Below are positions 35,178 to 47,482 of a DNA stretch of 64,000 bases, piece by piece. A program made the translations under genes and the position numbers. The stretch's first letter is position 1; the number at the start of each line of letters is the position of its first letter. The notes beneath the pieces were generated by a model, which was not told the origin of the DNA, did not search any database, and saw only the letters and a list, made by a program, of their open reading frames with translations. The DNA is from Heterotrichella gracilis (lineage: Eukaryota > Sar > Xanthophyceae > Tribonematales > Xanthonemataceae): NCBI GenBank assembly GCA_032358255.1, contig JAULBX010024405.1:124001-188000 (forward strand). Reading direction: 5' to 3'.

Positions 35178-37970
35178 CCGTGTGTCGATGGTGGGTGAGG
35201 GGGATTAGGGGAGGGAGAGCAAATGGGGGGAGGTGGGGGGGGGACGGCAGCGGCGCTGGTGTTTTGGAGGGTGCGCATCTACACAGGGGGCAAGTGGAGG
35301 GAGGCGTTTGTGCTGGAGTGCCGTGGAGAGCAGGAGAGGGAGTCAGACTGCAGCTGGGCTATGCTGTGAGGTTTTGCGCATTCTCATGTGTCAGCCGCAG
35401 TGCATGGCAGGGGAGGCATATTAGCCCAGCCTCTGTACTGGATATGATTTGGGATTTGGGGTATACGAATCCCAGTATATTCCAAATGTATCACTTTACT
35501 GGTATGCTATTGCTGGTGGGAGGGAGAGTGTATTCATCTACACATACTGCAGCGAGGCAACAGAAGCAGGCACAGGAGTGTATTTCCTGCATGATTAGAG
35601 GCACGGATTGCGTCTTTCTCTAATTCGACCAGAGGTGCCATTTGTAGAGTAGAATTGTACATTTTGCATCCAAGCCAGGGAATGCACATCTCGACACTTA
35701 GGTAGAACAGCTGGGGAGCGTTAGTTCGGGGGACGCTTTGGGAATGGTTCAGTTCTCGTTGTAGACGTTGTCAATGCGTACGCTAGTAACTTTGCAGCAA
35801 TGGATGGCCGCCTGGTCAAACTTTCTGGTTGGTAGTGAAGAATATGAGTGTTCACATGTGTGTGTGAAAGCTTACATGCATGGTATTATAATGCATTGCA
35901 TATTATACACAATCTCGATTCTTGATTTGAAGGCTCTGGCTAAGAGCTTTAATTTTCTGTCGCTAGCGTTGCATATGCATTATGATAGCCTTTTCCATCG
36001 CATGTGCATAGCCTTTTCCATCGCATTGCGGTGTTTCCAGCTGAATTTTCAGAGGCTCACATTCAATTTGTGGCACCTACGAGCATGCTGCAATGGTTGT
36101 GGGTCAGATGATGGGTGGGCAGTCCCTTTAAACAGCTGTACAACGCCCGGGCCTGACAGGTTTGAACAGTGTTTCAAACAGGCCCGGCGCAAAAAGGTAA
36201 CAACCTTTTGAGAGTCATTGATTGGCATTGCCGCATCAACGTACATTGGGCCATTGGCAAGCGGCAAACTTGGCAAGCGGCAAACCTGAAACATGTAGAA
36301 TTGGAGTCGATGCAGCCTGGGCCAATGCCAGTCATTCATGGGCACAATTCTGTCTAGCAACTGCCAGTGCCACTGAGTGTTTAGTTGAACTAAACTTTTG
36401 ACATGCCCGGTTACCACTGTGGGGTGTTGTGACAATTTGCATGGCGGTATCGCATGCGTTTTTTTTTATCGTTCTCGGAGAACTTCGAGTCCCTGCCAAG
36501 TGGTTTACCTCAACCCCATGGGGTTACCTCAACCCTTCACGTTGCGCCCACATGTCACATGGCCCCAGTGCCCGCATGCAAGTACCATGTTGACGTCACT
36601 TGACATCATCAATCCGAGGTCAACCCCAACTGCCACCTTACGTGGGAGCGTCCACATGGCAACGTCACATATGCTGGGCGCCCCACATGGTCTCCACTGC
36701 CGTACGGTATGATGGGCGGCGACCGCGCGGCAGGCGGCTGCCGGCGCTTGACTTTTGGTTTGTGTAATGTTTTATGTCTTATGACAACAACAAAAGCTCA
36801 GTATGCAGCACAGCTGCTGCATTGACTTCCTCTTCCGCCGGTGCTGTATCACACAGTGTCGCTAGGAACGGTCACGGCAACCCCAAGGGTCGACAGGCAA
36901 GACGCAAGACGCAGGGTGAGGCAGGCGATGCCGTGCGCAGCAGTGCCGAACACCGTGAGTAACGCTCGTCCTTGTTCAACAAGGACGAGCGTCAGTGACG
37001 CCTGCTGTCATGTTGATCCACCACAAGCCGTCGGCATTTAATCTTATTTAGGGATCGATTCGTGCATGAGTTCCTGGGCCGGCACCTTGCCATCCATAGT
37101 CAACACTTATAGAGGCGTCGGCCTGAGTCATTATTTGTCAATTACTCATCATCCGACGGCATGGCATAATATATTGATTGGGAGGTTGCAGTGTGCTGTC
37201 TTCCATCAGCACACTGTGAAAGCTGCAAGGGATAAGATCCCACAATATCACCTACTAGTCTAGCAGCTGAAATCGACTGATGATCACTCAGCCTATTGTA
37301 GTGGTGGTCCATGCTCCAATGCCCCATCCACAGTGACTGCCCACCCATTGCTCCGTCTATCATTGCTTCGTTGAACAATTGTTTATATGCCATTGGCCCC
37401 TATGATGCCTCCCATGTGCGTGTGTTTGTGCAGGTGCCGCCAATCCACCTCAGGGATGACATTATAAACTTGAAGTGCTGGGACAACATATTGATCAACG
37501 CTTGAGCCATCCTAACCCCGCACAACCCCTGCCAACACGCCTGCGCCAACGCTTTGATGCACACCTGGCCGGCTCACAGCAACATGCCATGAGCCTATTA
37601 TTGCAAACGGACCATCAAGAACAACCCCGGGACATCATCACCTGAGGCAGCAAATCACGAATTCTGTAAGCAATGGTTGGAACTGGGCTGCGGCATTGCA
37701 TCGGGTCAGGCGTCGCAGCATCATGCTAGTAGCAAGCCCTGCAGCAACCTTTGCAATGCGCTGGTCAACCGCTGGTGCTCAGAGGGTCAGTGACACCTGT
37801 CTCACCCAGGTGTAGCTTGCGAATACTCAGCCCTCAGGGTGCAGGCTGCGTCAGCTTCACTCCCCGCTCGCACCAGTGAAGTTCAGCATCCAGCCTGTAG
37901 GATGCTGCTGTGTAGGCAAAAGTGATTGCCACCAGCGATTTGCCAGCGGCTGTCAGCAGCTCTGGCAGTC
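35178..37970. other. Long region before the AP2 gene
   Basis: 2.8 kb with the bestrophin-like 3' flank and the AP2 upstream region. A possible 5' exon of the AP2 gene lies at 36774-36954: it starts ATGTCTTATGAC, is Ser/Gly-rich and ends at a GTGAGT donor. It could not be joined in phase. A 31-bp perfect hairpin follows at 36962-36992. Confidence 0.35.
36962..36992. repeat. Perfect 15-bp inverted repeat
   Basis: ACGCTCGTCCTTGTT, one spacer base, then its exact reverse complement. It starts about 7 bases after a GTGAGT donor-like site. The loop is too tight to be a simple stem in RNA without opening a few pairs. Confidence 0.9.
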
Positions 37971-40900
37971 ATGCTGCTGGACATCGGTGCGCCAGCGCAG
38001 GTCTTGAACCTGCAGACCGCACCACACGTCAATATTGTGGATGCGGATGGACATGAGGGCGCCACCTGGCAGTGTAGACCAATGGAGGTTGCGGATGAAA
38101 CTAGGGCACCTGACCTCGCAGCCACACCCCTTGCATACCTTCAGGCAGCCACCTGGACGCCCAGGGGCGATGCTGGCAATCAAGGGGGTACCAGCAATGG
38201 CGCACACCATGTGGCAGTGGCAGTGGCAGATCAAGCACGGGCAGGAACAGTGGCGCAGGCTGATGCGGGTGATCAGGCTGGTATGGGGAGGCATATGCAG
38301 CATGCTGAGCAAAGGAGGGTGGAGGAGCAGATGGGGGTTTCTGCACCCAGCGGTCCACCTGTGGCAGGGGCCAAGGCAGCCCCGCAGCGCAAGCGCTTTG
38401 GTCCCCGCAGCAAGACCAGTCCCTACATTGGCGTCACGCAGGTATGGCTCACATTGGTTTCAAATACTCACACACAGCCTTTGGTAACATGTGGTTCACG
38501 GCAATGTGAATTTACAAAAACCATGGCATAATATGCTTGTATTAACCACCGCACCAGTTCACGCACAAGCTGCATATTCATTCATTTATTGTTCTATTTC
38601 ATGCCTTGCAGTACAAGCGCACAGGGAGGTGGGAAGCACACATCTGGGATTCGGATGCTGGTGGCACCAAGGGGGGCCTGTCACGGGGGAAGCAAGTCCA
38701 CCTGGGGTCGTTTGGGGATCCCAACCTTGCAGCCAGGAGCGTACCGTATTTATAAGAAATATCTATCTTTCTTTGTATATATTCATTTTTATGCATACCT
38801 TCAGCTGTCCAGGGTTTTTACGGTTCTTTAGGAATGAGTACATGGAATAGGTTGAGCACATTTGCCACGGTATGTGCAACCACAGTTGCTACAGCAATCA
38901 CAGCAAGTTGAACTAAAACAAAGATGTTTTCCATTTGAGCACAATTGCCACGGTTGTGTGCACACCGTTGCAACCAGTGCGGCAATCACAGCATAAAAAG
39001 TGCGCTGGTAATGGTCCTTGTCATCCAGGTTTTACCGTGTATGATTATTGTACCACCTCTGCATTTTAAACCAACAGTGCCATTCCCCTCTAAAATGACA
39101 ATGCTATGGTGCCGTACATGCATGCAAATTGTACCAGCCAGTATATGCTTTGATACCTGAGGTCTTGACAAACACACTGCTTTAGGTGCTATGACAGAGC
39201 ATCGTTGAAGCTAAGGGGGAAGCAGTCACAGCTGAACTTCCCTGCTGAGACATATGACGAAGACGAATTCCTCAAGGTATGATCAACACCCTTGTCATGA
39301 CCCACTCACTGATATCAGGTGCTGCCAAGTACATGGAACTGTGTATTGCAGCCCCACGTCAGGGCACAGGGTATAGGTGTAGATATTGTCCTTATACTTA
39401 ATATTAACTATCTTACTCAGGATTGGTTGTTGCTTGCATTGCACGTTGCGCTGGTGAAGCAGCTCTCAGGGTCAATGTACACCTATACGCCAGTGATCAC
39501 TTGTAAACCATCTCAAACAGCCGTGGTACGTCATGACATGGGGTCGTGTACAACTCAACCTGTGGCTGTGCAGGTGCATGGGACGCTGGACAAAGGAGGT
39601 TTCCTACTGGCACTGCGCAAAGTCAGCCAACAGGAGGTAACAAATTTACATATTATTACATGAGTCATTGCAATGATGATTGATGATTGCATGCATACGA
39701 TCCAGAGCCTGCTCATTATATATATGGGGATAATATTCCTGTGAACTGAACAAGGTTGTAATTGCTATAGGCTGGCCACAACTTGGCTATGTCTTGCCCA
39801 TTGTCAACATTGTATTTGTATTGTGTAAATTAGATTGAATGGCAATTGCGTTACTCGTTCATCTTTGTGATTGCACATAAATGACCAGTAAATGCCCATC
39901 TGGAGCTTTTGCAGGTCATCATCCACGTATCACACTAATCAAGCATCTTCTTTTATCCCAACCAGGATGAGGCCAAACCCGCACCAGACCAGCCTGTCTG
40001 GCAGGGTTTTGTGCCAATCGGACAGGCACCAATGACCAGCAGGACGCATGGTACAGTAAAGCATCAGAGGGCACGGTCCTTTCCAGGCACAGTCGCTGAA
40101 ATGATGCAAGATGAATTGACTACCCCAGCAACCCCAAGCATCATACCGGCACCCCTCAACAGCCATCTGGTGCAGCTGGCACCATCAGGTGGTTCAGGGC
40201 CTGCTGAGATGGCTGGAATGATGCAAGGGAGCATGCACCAGTTTGGCAATGCGCCTCGTATGCTCCCCAGGGCCGCTTCCTTGCAAACAGCCATGTCGCT
40301 TGATACAGGGCTGGGCGCAAGGGTTGCAGCAGCGCCACTTCTTGGCGGTGGCGCCCACCACTGGGATGCTACCCACCGTGACGGGATGCAACCATTTACT
40401 CTGGCAACACAATTTGATGGCATGCTGGGCGTTACAGCACAGGACGTCATCAGCCATTTGCCATCAATCCAGTCGCCCAACGCCTCGACTGTGCCACCAC
40501 TTTTGGAGCAAATGAGGCAAGCTGAGGCCAGGCAACAACCCACTCATACACACGAGTCTGACCTTGAGGACATTCTCAACAGCTTCACACAGGAGAATAC
40601 CAGTCCTATGCAGCTGGCAGACGCTCTCAGGCTACCATCACAGCCAGTTCCCACTGGCAGGCACATCCACTCAGACTCTGGGCTGCCTCCACGAGCTCAA
40701 CAGCCAGGCAGCCAGCTCACTGTTGGTACTCTTGGCCACGGGGAAGACCACGTGCACGTGCAGAATGAGAGCAGGGTTTTGGGACCCACTCCCATGAACC
40801 AGGTGTTGCCATCAGTGGTCGCTCCAGGGATGCCCCTGAGGCATCAGATGGTGCCAGACTGGGCAGCCAATCGGATCCTCCAGGGCACAGCCATCCGGAC

Positions 40901-41375
40901 AGGGAAGCAGGTGGAGCACATGGCAACCCACGACCTCCAGCTGGCGCCACCTCAGCCAATGATCCTCAACAGCAACCTGCACATTGCCCCTTTGCACTCC
41001 TTTGAAGGGATCCCTAGCGTGCATGGCTCAGGAGGTGGGATGCAGCCCATGGCTGAACCAGAGGCAGCGCATGAGGCCTCAGCTGGCAGCCCTTTGCAGA
41101 CCCATGTGGTCCTGAACATCTACAACCCATTCCAGGGTCCTTTCAGTAGCAACCAATCCGCAGTGATCCCAGCCACTCTGGCAACTGATTTTGGTGGACC
41201 ACTGGCAGACGGGGGGCCTCAGCAGCAATACCAGTTCTTGGCGCCTAAGCCAAGCATGGGCTTTGGCCAGGCAGCTGCTTTCCATGGGGACTCACACCAA
41301 ACCTCCCAGCATGAAGAGAACTTGCCATGTCCATATCTGGAGGGAACAGTCATCAGCTTCAAAACAAACCCATAG
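37971..41375 (+). CDS. AP2/ERF-domain transcription factor with Gln-rich C-terminus
   Basis: Nuclear DNA-binding protein with one AP2 domain. Exons seen: 37971-38441, 38612-38740, 39186-39276, 39574-39636 and 39966-41375. The AP2 domain is split over three exons: SPYIGVTQ, YKRTGRWEAHIWD with GKQVHLGSFGDPNLAAR, and CYDRASLKLRGKQSQLNFP. Trp-Glu-Ala-His-Ile-Trp-Asp and Leu-Gly-Ser-Phe are family hallmarks. The last exon (469 codons) is rich in Gln, Pro, Met and His and looks like an activation region. The joins between exons 3, 4 and 5 are in phase. The join 38740/39186 is not: exon 2 ends in phase 0 but exon 3 needs two bases before it, so a tiny exon, a non-canonical site or a frame error is involved. 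The first exon is uncertain. Confidence 0.8.
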
Positions 41376-42239
41376 CTAGGGGTTCTCCAAGCTGGGCTGT
41401 GGAGAGTCCGTTCAACCATTCCAGCACGGTGCTATGCTCAGCAAGGTTGCTGATGTTGAACTTCAAGCTCTGTTGCCTCAGTGGCACTGATCTTATGTGC
41501 AGTTTGAACACCGCGTTATTCAATAAATGATTTAATGCTGACTTGCTGTTTCAATGACGCAATTTCATACCGCCTGTTTTTGGTGTTTGACATTTGCAAA
41601 TTTGACCAAAGTGAGTCAGACTGCATTCAATGGCAATTTGCAGTGACAACCTGTTGCCATTTTTACGCCTTTTTACTGCTATAACAACGAGTTGAACATG
41701 CCATGTTGTTTTCTTTGGAATGCCCCTTGTCAAGCTCAATGAGGCACATCCTTGTCGGTTTGCTTTAAACTTGCTGCAGAGGGTCTGTTTTTTACGCAGC
41801 ACTGCAATGCGCTCTCCTAATACATATTGTTGATATTCTTTGAAATTGGTTCCAAAATGTTCTCAAGTTTTCTTAATGCTCTGTACTAATGGAGCATTGC
41901 TTTCACAACGGTTGCTATGTAGGGCAGGACTTGTTACGTATTCTGCGGCATGTCAACTTCACATGTTCGTCAATGTACATTATGGCTCCACAGTACATTG
42001 GAATGCCATTGGCCATTAAATCTGACAGATCCGACTTGACGTACCATAATCAATAAAGCTAACGGTTAAAGTTATATGTTGACTACTCTTTGTGTATGAG
42101 GAAGTGGGGCAGACATTTCAAAACTTGCAAATTGGTGTCCGACCCTGAGTTGTGGTTTTTGTCAAGTTTGAATGACAACAATGCTTGGATGACGACACAC
42201 CTGTATCAGGTTCAATCTCCCATGCTTGGCACCAACCAG
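41376..42239. other. Convergent intergenic region, AP2 to M20 peptidase
   Basis: About 860 bp between two 3' ends. No gene seen. If the TGA in the M20 gene encoded selenocysteine, a SECIS element would be expected here on the minus strand; none was recognised by eye. Confidence 0.4.
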
Positions 42240-45200
42240 TCAGCCTGGTGCAGCACATGTATGCTCCCTTCCTGATGCTTGATGGCATTCCGTTTGCAGC
42301 TGATACAACAGCTTGATCCAAGCCAGGCGTCCTTTTGTGTACATGGAGAGCCTGTACCTGCATGCCACGCCAATGCATTTCAGCACGTATGTATGTATCT
42401 GCAACGTGCTCCAGAATTTCTGTAGATTATTGGCTGGCATACATTGTTGTAAGCACCACCAGTGAAGTGCACACCTTTACGGTGATGCCATAGATATAAA
42501 AACCTCAAGGCAATACTAGCAGCCTGCACGACAACAGTAGGCGGGAGGATATAAGCGACAGCTGATAGCACAGATGATGCTTGTGCATTGCTAGACGCTC
42601 AGGAACCAACACAAGCTGACCCGGTGTGTCAGCCGCTGTTCACAGAAACCACTAGCTAGTCATAAAACATGCAATGAGTGCCATTTCCCATCAAATTACC
42701 TTTCATTGGGTGCGTGGACATTGTCATCTGGCAAGCCAAATGCAAAGCCTGTTGTTCACACTCCCAGCACCTCCCTGAACATCGCGGTGGCTGGTATGGT
42801 CCCACCTCTCCTGAAGAACAGTGGCTGCACTCCAAAAACCTCCTCCAATGCCTGCTTGTCAACCAAGAAGGCAATTTTCAGTGACTGAGTAATGCGCTGC
42901 TTTGGTATGGGTTGCCTTTCTTGTGGGGGTGTTTTGATGTTTTTCAAATAGATTTTCTCTTATTGTTTCCAGCATTGGTAACAGTCATGCCAGTTCTGCT
43001 ATTTCATTTGTAAATTGTTTCTTTTCAGTATTCACTTATTTATTATCCTGTCAACCAAGAAGGGGGTCACTGTCAGCCAACAAGGGGACGCTCGAGTGTT
43101 CTGCTAGTACTAGCACTTCAGCACTGTATGGGTTGCCTTTCTTGTGGTGTGTATTCCCCCCTCTCTAGAGCTCTCTTTTTTGGCAGCATTGGCAGTCACG
43201 ACAATTGCTTACTGTATTAGACTGGCATTCATCCCATGTTTTTTGGTGTGACAATCAAAACCAAGGATGCAAGTGCTGCCAAATGGTAATGTTTTTATAA
43301 CGACGCGTTCAACGCACCTCAGCTGCAGCACGGTTTGCCGCGGACTCCCTAGGAGACGAGTAGGGGCCAGCTTCACCCCCTTCCTGGTTGAGAGTGAAGT
43401 TGCACATCGCAGGCTTGTGGTGTTCAATGTGCTGCCTGACCAGCTCCAGCATATGGAGCGGGTCTTGATTAGGGACAAGGCGCATGGACAGCTTGGCCAT
43501 GGCCTTAGCTGGCACAATGATTTGCACCCCAGGGCTTGTGTACCCTCCTTTGAGGCCTGTGATTTCCAGAGTTGGACGGAACCACCTGCGTGCGCAAATT
43601 TACAGCATTAATGTTGGCAGTAATTACTGCCGTAAAATACAGACCAGGTAAGATGCGTTCTTGCGATCATCATCAGACAATGTGATTATAGTCTACTGTA
43701 CGCGAGACGCGTCCATCACTGCCTTCAATAAAAACTAAGCATACTTTCATGGCGCTTTCAAGCTTGCAGCTGGAAACCATGTACACCAATAAATACAAGC
43801 CACGACGTCAATAAATACAACCATGTTGCTAGCTAGTGCAAAGCATGTCACTTGGATCAAGTGTGCATTACTTGCACAGTTGCACACCTGCGTCCTATCA
43901 TTGAGAAGCCAGGCTCCCCTGCAGCAACTGCCCCAATGCTCTCCATCTCTTCCTCCTCGCTTGGAGATACATTTATGAAGGCGCGCATTTCTTTTTGGTC
44001 CTCCTCAGTTGGCAAGACAACATCCCTGCATGCAGCACCAGTCCATTGCATCACCTGCCATTGAAATGCAATACATTTGCATTCCTGCAGTGTATGCACT
44101 CTCGTTGCTTATATATACACTGTCATTGCGCATTGCAGCACGTGTAGTGACCATGGCTGCTTTAATCATTAATCGCATCCAATATTTATTATGGTGATGA
44201 AAACTGAAAAAAATGCACTTTTGATTTGGAATGGCAAGAGATATGGCACCACAAATGGCCAACGCCCCTGTGAAACAGAATGTAGGCAGGAGCACTTTGA
44301 TATATGTGATATATTGGAGTCTTCCTGACGCAGGATACATCTTGGCCAACGCTGATATGAACTTTAAAGAGGTGTTGTGTTGCAAAAGCGCTGTCACACC
44401 TGTAGAAGCCATCCACTGCAATTGTTTCATTGTCAAAATGCAGGGAGGCCAAGACGTGTGACATCGCATGTACTGCATTCTGCACAGCCCCTCCTTTGTG
44501 ACCTGCGTAAGCTATCATCAACTTAGAGACCCGAAAACCCTAAGCATCCCCTTCTTTGTGACCTGCGTAAATCATTATGAGTTTAGGGACATAGCACGTC
44601 AGTTCAGAACTCGAATCCTAGCGGCAACATTGCCAATTAGTAATTAGCCTGCTGCCGACAGCTTTGATTGATCCTAAAATAGAATCATATATATTATGAA
44701 TTGTTTGGCAGCATACAAACAAACAAATAAAAGGCGTTCCAAGCCTTCATCGGCTTATTGCCCTGTGTGCCCTTGAGAGGCACACATACAGACGCTGGAG
44801 AAGTTAGCACTCTACGTGCGCCCAACTGCAAGTTGGCTCGGGCCGTCTGAGACTGCGTAACTTGTGGAGTACTGCCGTGATCGATCACCAGCGGTTGCAT
44901 GCGAGACAACATTTGAACATTACTCACTGACCAGCTCAACATTTGAACATTACTCACTGACCAGGTCAACATTTGAACATTACTCACTGACCAGCTCAAC
45001 ATTTGAACATTACTCACTGACCAGCTCAACATTGAGCATTACTCACTGACCAGCTCAACATTTGAACATTACTCACTGACCAGCTCAACATTTGAACATT
45101 ACTCACTGACCAGCTCAACATTTGATCATTACTCACTGACCAGCTCAACACTTCACCTGAGTGGGGATTGTGGTTGAGGCAGCAGCCATCCGGTTGCGCA

Positions 45201-46450
45201 GCCACCTCCCCACGCAGACCCAGCAGAATGCCTGGCTGTCCCTCGCTGATCTGGCTGCCATCTGCTGAAAATGCAAAGTCGCAGGCCAACAAGCCCTTGT
45301 GCTCAACGAGAAAGTCGTGCAGGTTTGGGCTGCCTGTCTCCTCCTCCCCTTCAAAGATAAATTTGACGTTCACTGGCAATGCTGGCGTTAAGTGCAGAGT
45401 AGCCTCCACCGCCTGGCAGGAATTACAAATCACAACTGATCAAATGATTGCCGGATCATCAGGCCATCAAGGTCATGCTCGACGGGATGACACTTGAGTC
45501 ACTTGCACATGCAACCTGGCGAGTTTATTTCTATTTTCACAACTATGGAGGATTCCATTTCATTTTTTTGAACTACAAAACCTAAGCGCACAAGGACTGG
45601 CCTAACAACCTGGCTCTAGCGCCAGCTGATGTGTCTCGAAATGCATTGTGGAGCTATCAAAAGCTTTGTTTCCACCCACCTGAACAGGCAGTAGCAGGTT
45701 TCCCTTGTCATCATGAACCCCTCTGCCGTACACAAACCCCTCCCGTAGGGTTGCCCGGCAGGGAGGGGTGCTCCACAGCTCGTGGTCCCCTTCGGGCTGC
45801 ACATCGTAATGCCCATACACCAAGATGGTGGGGTGGTTGGGGGCACCCAACCACTCCCCGTACACAAATGAGTTCCTTGAAGTGTTCAGTACTCGCGCCT
45901 GCAGCGGTGAGAAGCTGGGCTTGAAGTTGGGCGCGACATGCAGACGATGCCATGGCGATGGCGGGACCGACAGATGGCGGGGGAGAGTATGCCGACAGTA
46001 CTACACCACGGTGCAGGAATGGATTACGAAAATATACAGTACAAAATCCTGGATGCACCCCGTCGCGTTCGACACGCACTGACCGCATTCTCATATGCGT
46101 GCATCACAGGCTGTATATGCATGCATTACAGACGGAACAAGATGAGACTGCAAGGCCTCAGGGAATTTGTGCCAGAAGTAGGTTATATTTGAAAGTATAC
46201 GTACAGTTATTCCTGCATTTTCCAGTCTGTTGCAAAGCCACAGAGCCGCTGCCTTCGCTCCTGCTGGCGATCGCGGTGTGGACTGAATGGCCACCAGCTC
46301 GTCCAACTCCTCAAGATATCTCGTATGCCGTTGGGCAACGAACTCATATACACCAGGTTCCTCAACTATGCAAAGGTTGTGGGCGGCGACAAGTTGCAGA
46401 ACGACTGCTGTGCCGCACACAACCAAGGCACATCGGATGTGGGTCGTCAT
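42240..46450 (-). CDS. M20-family metallopeptidase (carnosine dipeptidase-like), secretory, with one in-frame TGA
   Basis: Di-zinc exopeptidase of the M20 dipeptidase group. Eight minus-strand exons: 46450-46205, 45898-45680, 45412-45157, 44502-44400, 44025-43888, 43585-43318, 42851-42700 and 42357-42240; phases agree, 499 codons. The N-terminus is a signal peptide. Metal and catalytic motifs are all present: YGHYDVQPEGD, GRGVHDDKG, FEGEEETGSP, FAFSADG and NVHAPNE. RWFRPTLEITGLKGGYT and RLVPNQDP match the lid domain. One codon, TGA at 42758-42756 (codon about 442, between REVLGV and TTGFAFGLPDD), is a stop inside an otherwise intact exon, so the gene is a recent pseudogene, a polymorphic or miscalled allele, or, less likely, uses selenocysteine. 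Intron 3 holds an eight-unit minisatellite. Confidence 0.85.
43050..43150 (-). repeat. Echo of the M20 exon 7 acceptor region
   Basis: GTCAACCAAGAAGG and TATGGGTTGCCTTTCTTGTG occur both at about 42858-42925 and at 43050-43147. A tandem copy of an exon edge and its branch/acceptor region, about 190-220 bp apart. Confidence 0.65.
44908..45146 (-). repeat. 30-bp minisatellite, eight units, in M20 intron 3
   Basis: Unit (plus strand) AACATTTGAACATTACTCAC followed by TGACCAGCTC. One unit is 29 bp and a few have single changes. On the coding strand each unit contains TCAGTGAGTAATG, a strong 5' splice-site match, and the array begins about 10 bp past the true exon 3 donor. The array is open in the exon's frame for several units (10-residue repeat). 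Confidence 0.95.
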
Positions 46451-47482
46451 GACTTGGTACGCAACAGGACGATGCGAGGGTCATTCCTAGACTAAGATGC
46501 TGCACTCTCCTATCCCAGCCTGTTTTAGTGGAGGTTCAAGCGAGTGCAGGGCTCTGCCTAGTGCCCTCCTCTTCTGATTTAGGAGAAGCCCTTGCTAAGG
46601 GTTTGCAAGGGTTTTGACAATGTTCAACAATGTGGTCACATGCCTCTGCAGTACTCCTAATCCTGATGGCGCACCACCACCATTTTTCGAGCGCATTCGG
46701 GACCTGTATGCCGCTTGGTGGGGCAACTGCCTTTGTGGTACTCCCATTCCTAGCCCATTTGGCGCTCAGCGCCCCCCTGATTTCAAGTGAGCATACCATT
46801 TGCTGAGAAAGTTCATTTAATGTACATTCCACGTGCAGGCAAAATGCAAATTGAAATTGCCAGGAGCATTGCTCCAAAAATATCATCAACTTGAAACGCA
46901 GTGCAATCAGGTTGCCATCACGAAATTCACAACTTCATATTGTTGCACGTATAAACTTCAAGCCTCGGAAATTGCTGGTTGTACTATTGCAATCAATCAC
47001 AGTGCAAGTGTGCTAATCTATGCTACGGGGGAAATAGTTATCGTGCATGTTCGGGCATCCCAGTCCCCCTGTCCCTAACAAAAACACGTCTACAAAACCT
47101 ATCCTACCAACTACCTGCATGCAAAGGAGAAACCCCCTGCCAGGCACAACAGATCTACCCCAGTCCAGGCCTAAATTGCTCTTGCTGGAGTCCAATGGCC
47201 CACTTCAGTGGCTATCTGATGGGAGCAAATCATCTGCAAGACCAGCAGACTGCAAAAAAACAAGCATACAACTGGCTTCAAGTTCATTCAAAATGGCGTA
47301 TGTCCTGTTCCAACAAACCAGTCACCGGGTTCACTCCTGTCTCACTATTGTACTGTTTCAAACGTCAGACGCACTGTGGCACAAGAATCAATATTTATTC
47401 TTTCCAACTGAAGGTATGCGCAACGTGATGGCAACTCCAAACCACAGCTCTCAAATGTAAATTCCTTGCCATAGCACCATTT
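46451..47482. other. Intergenic region between M20 and kinesin genes
   Basis: About 1 kb, the promoter of the M20 gene and the 3' flank of the kinesin gene. Nothing recognised. Confidence 0.4.

Noticed and set aside
35180-35623. 147-codon plus-strand open frame after the bestrophin gene
   Set aside because: No domain, no splice support, composition like flanking non-coding DNA.
40064-40543. Minus-strand 159-codon open frame
   Set aside because: Antisense to the long last exon of the AP2 gene; no family features.
42751-42773. A ~22-nt intron removing the M20 TGA
   Set aside because: GT...AG limits exist, but the length is far too short for a spliceosomal intron here and removal would break the downstream frame.
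44908-45146. CRISPR-like array
   Set aside because: The units are contiguous with no unique spacers and this is eukaryotic intron sequence; it is a minisatellite.
45026-45160. Extension of M20 exon 3 through the minisatellite
   Set aside because: The donor at 45157/45156 gives phase 1 and a correct HSG-GHKGGAV join to exon 4, so the array is best read as intron.
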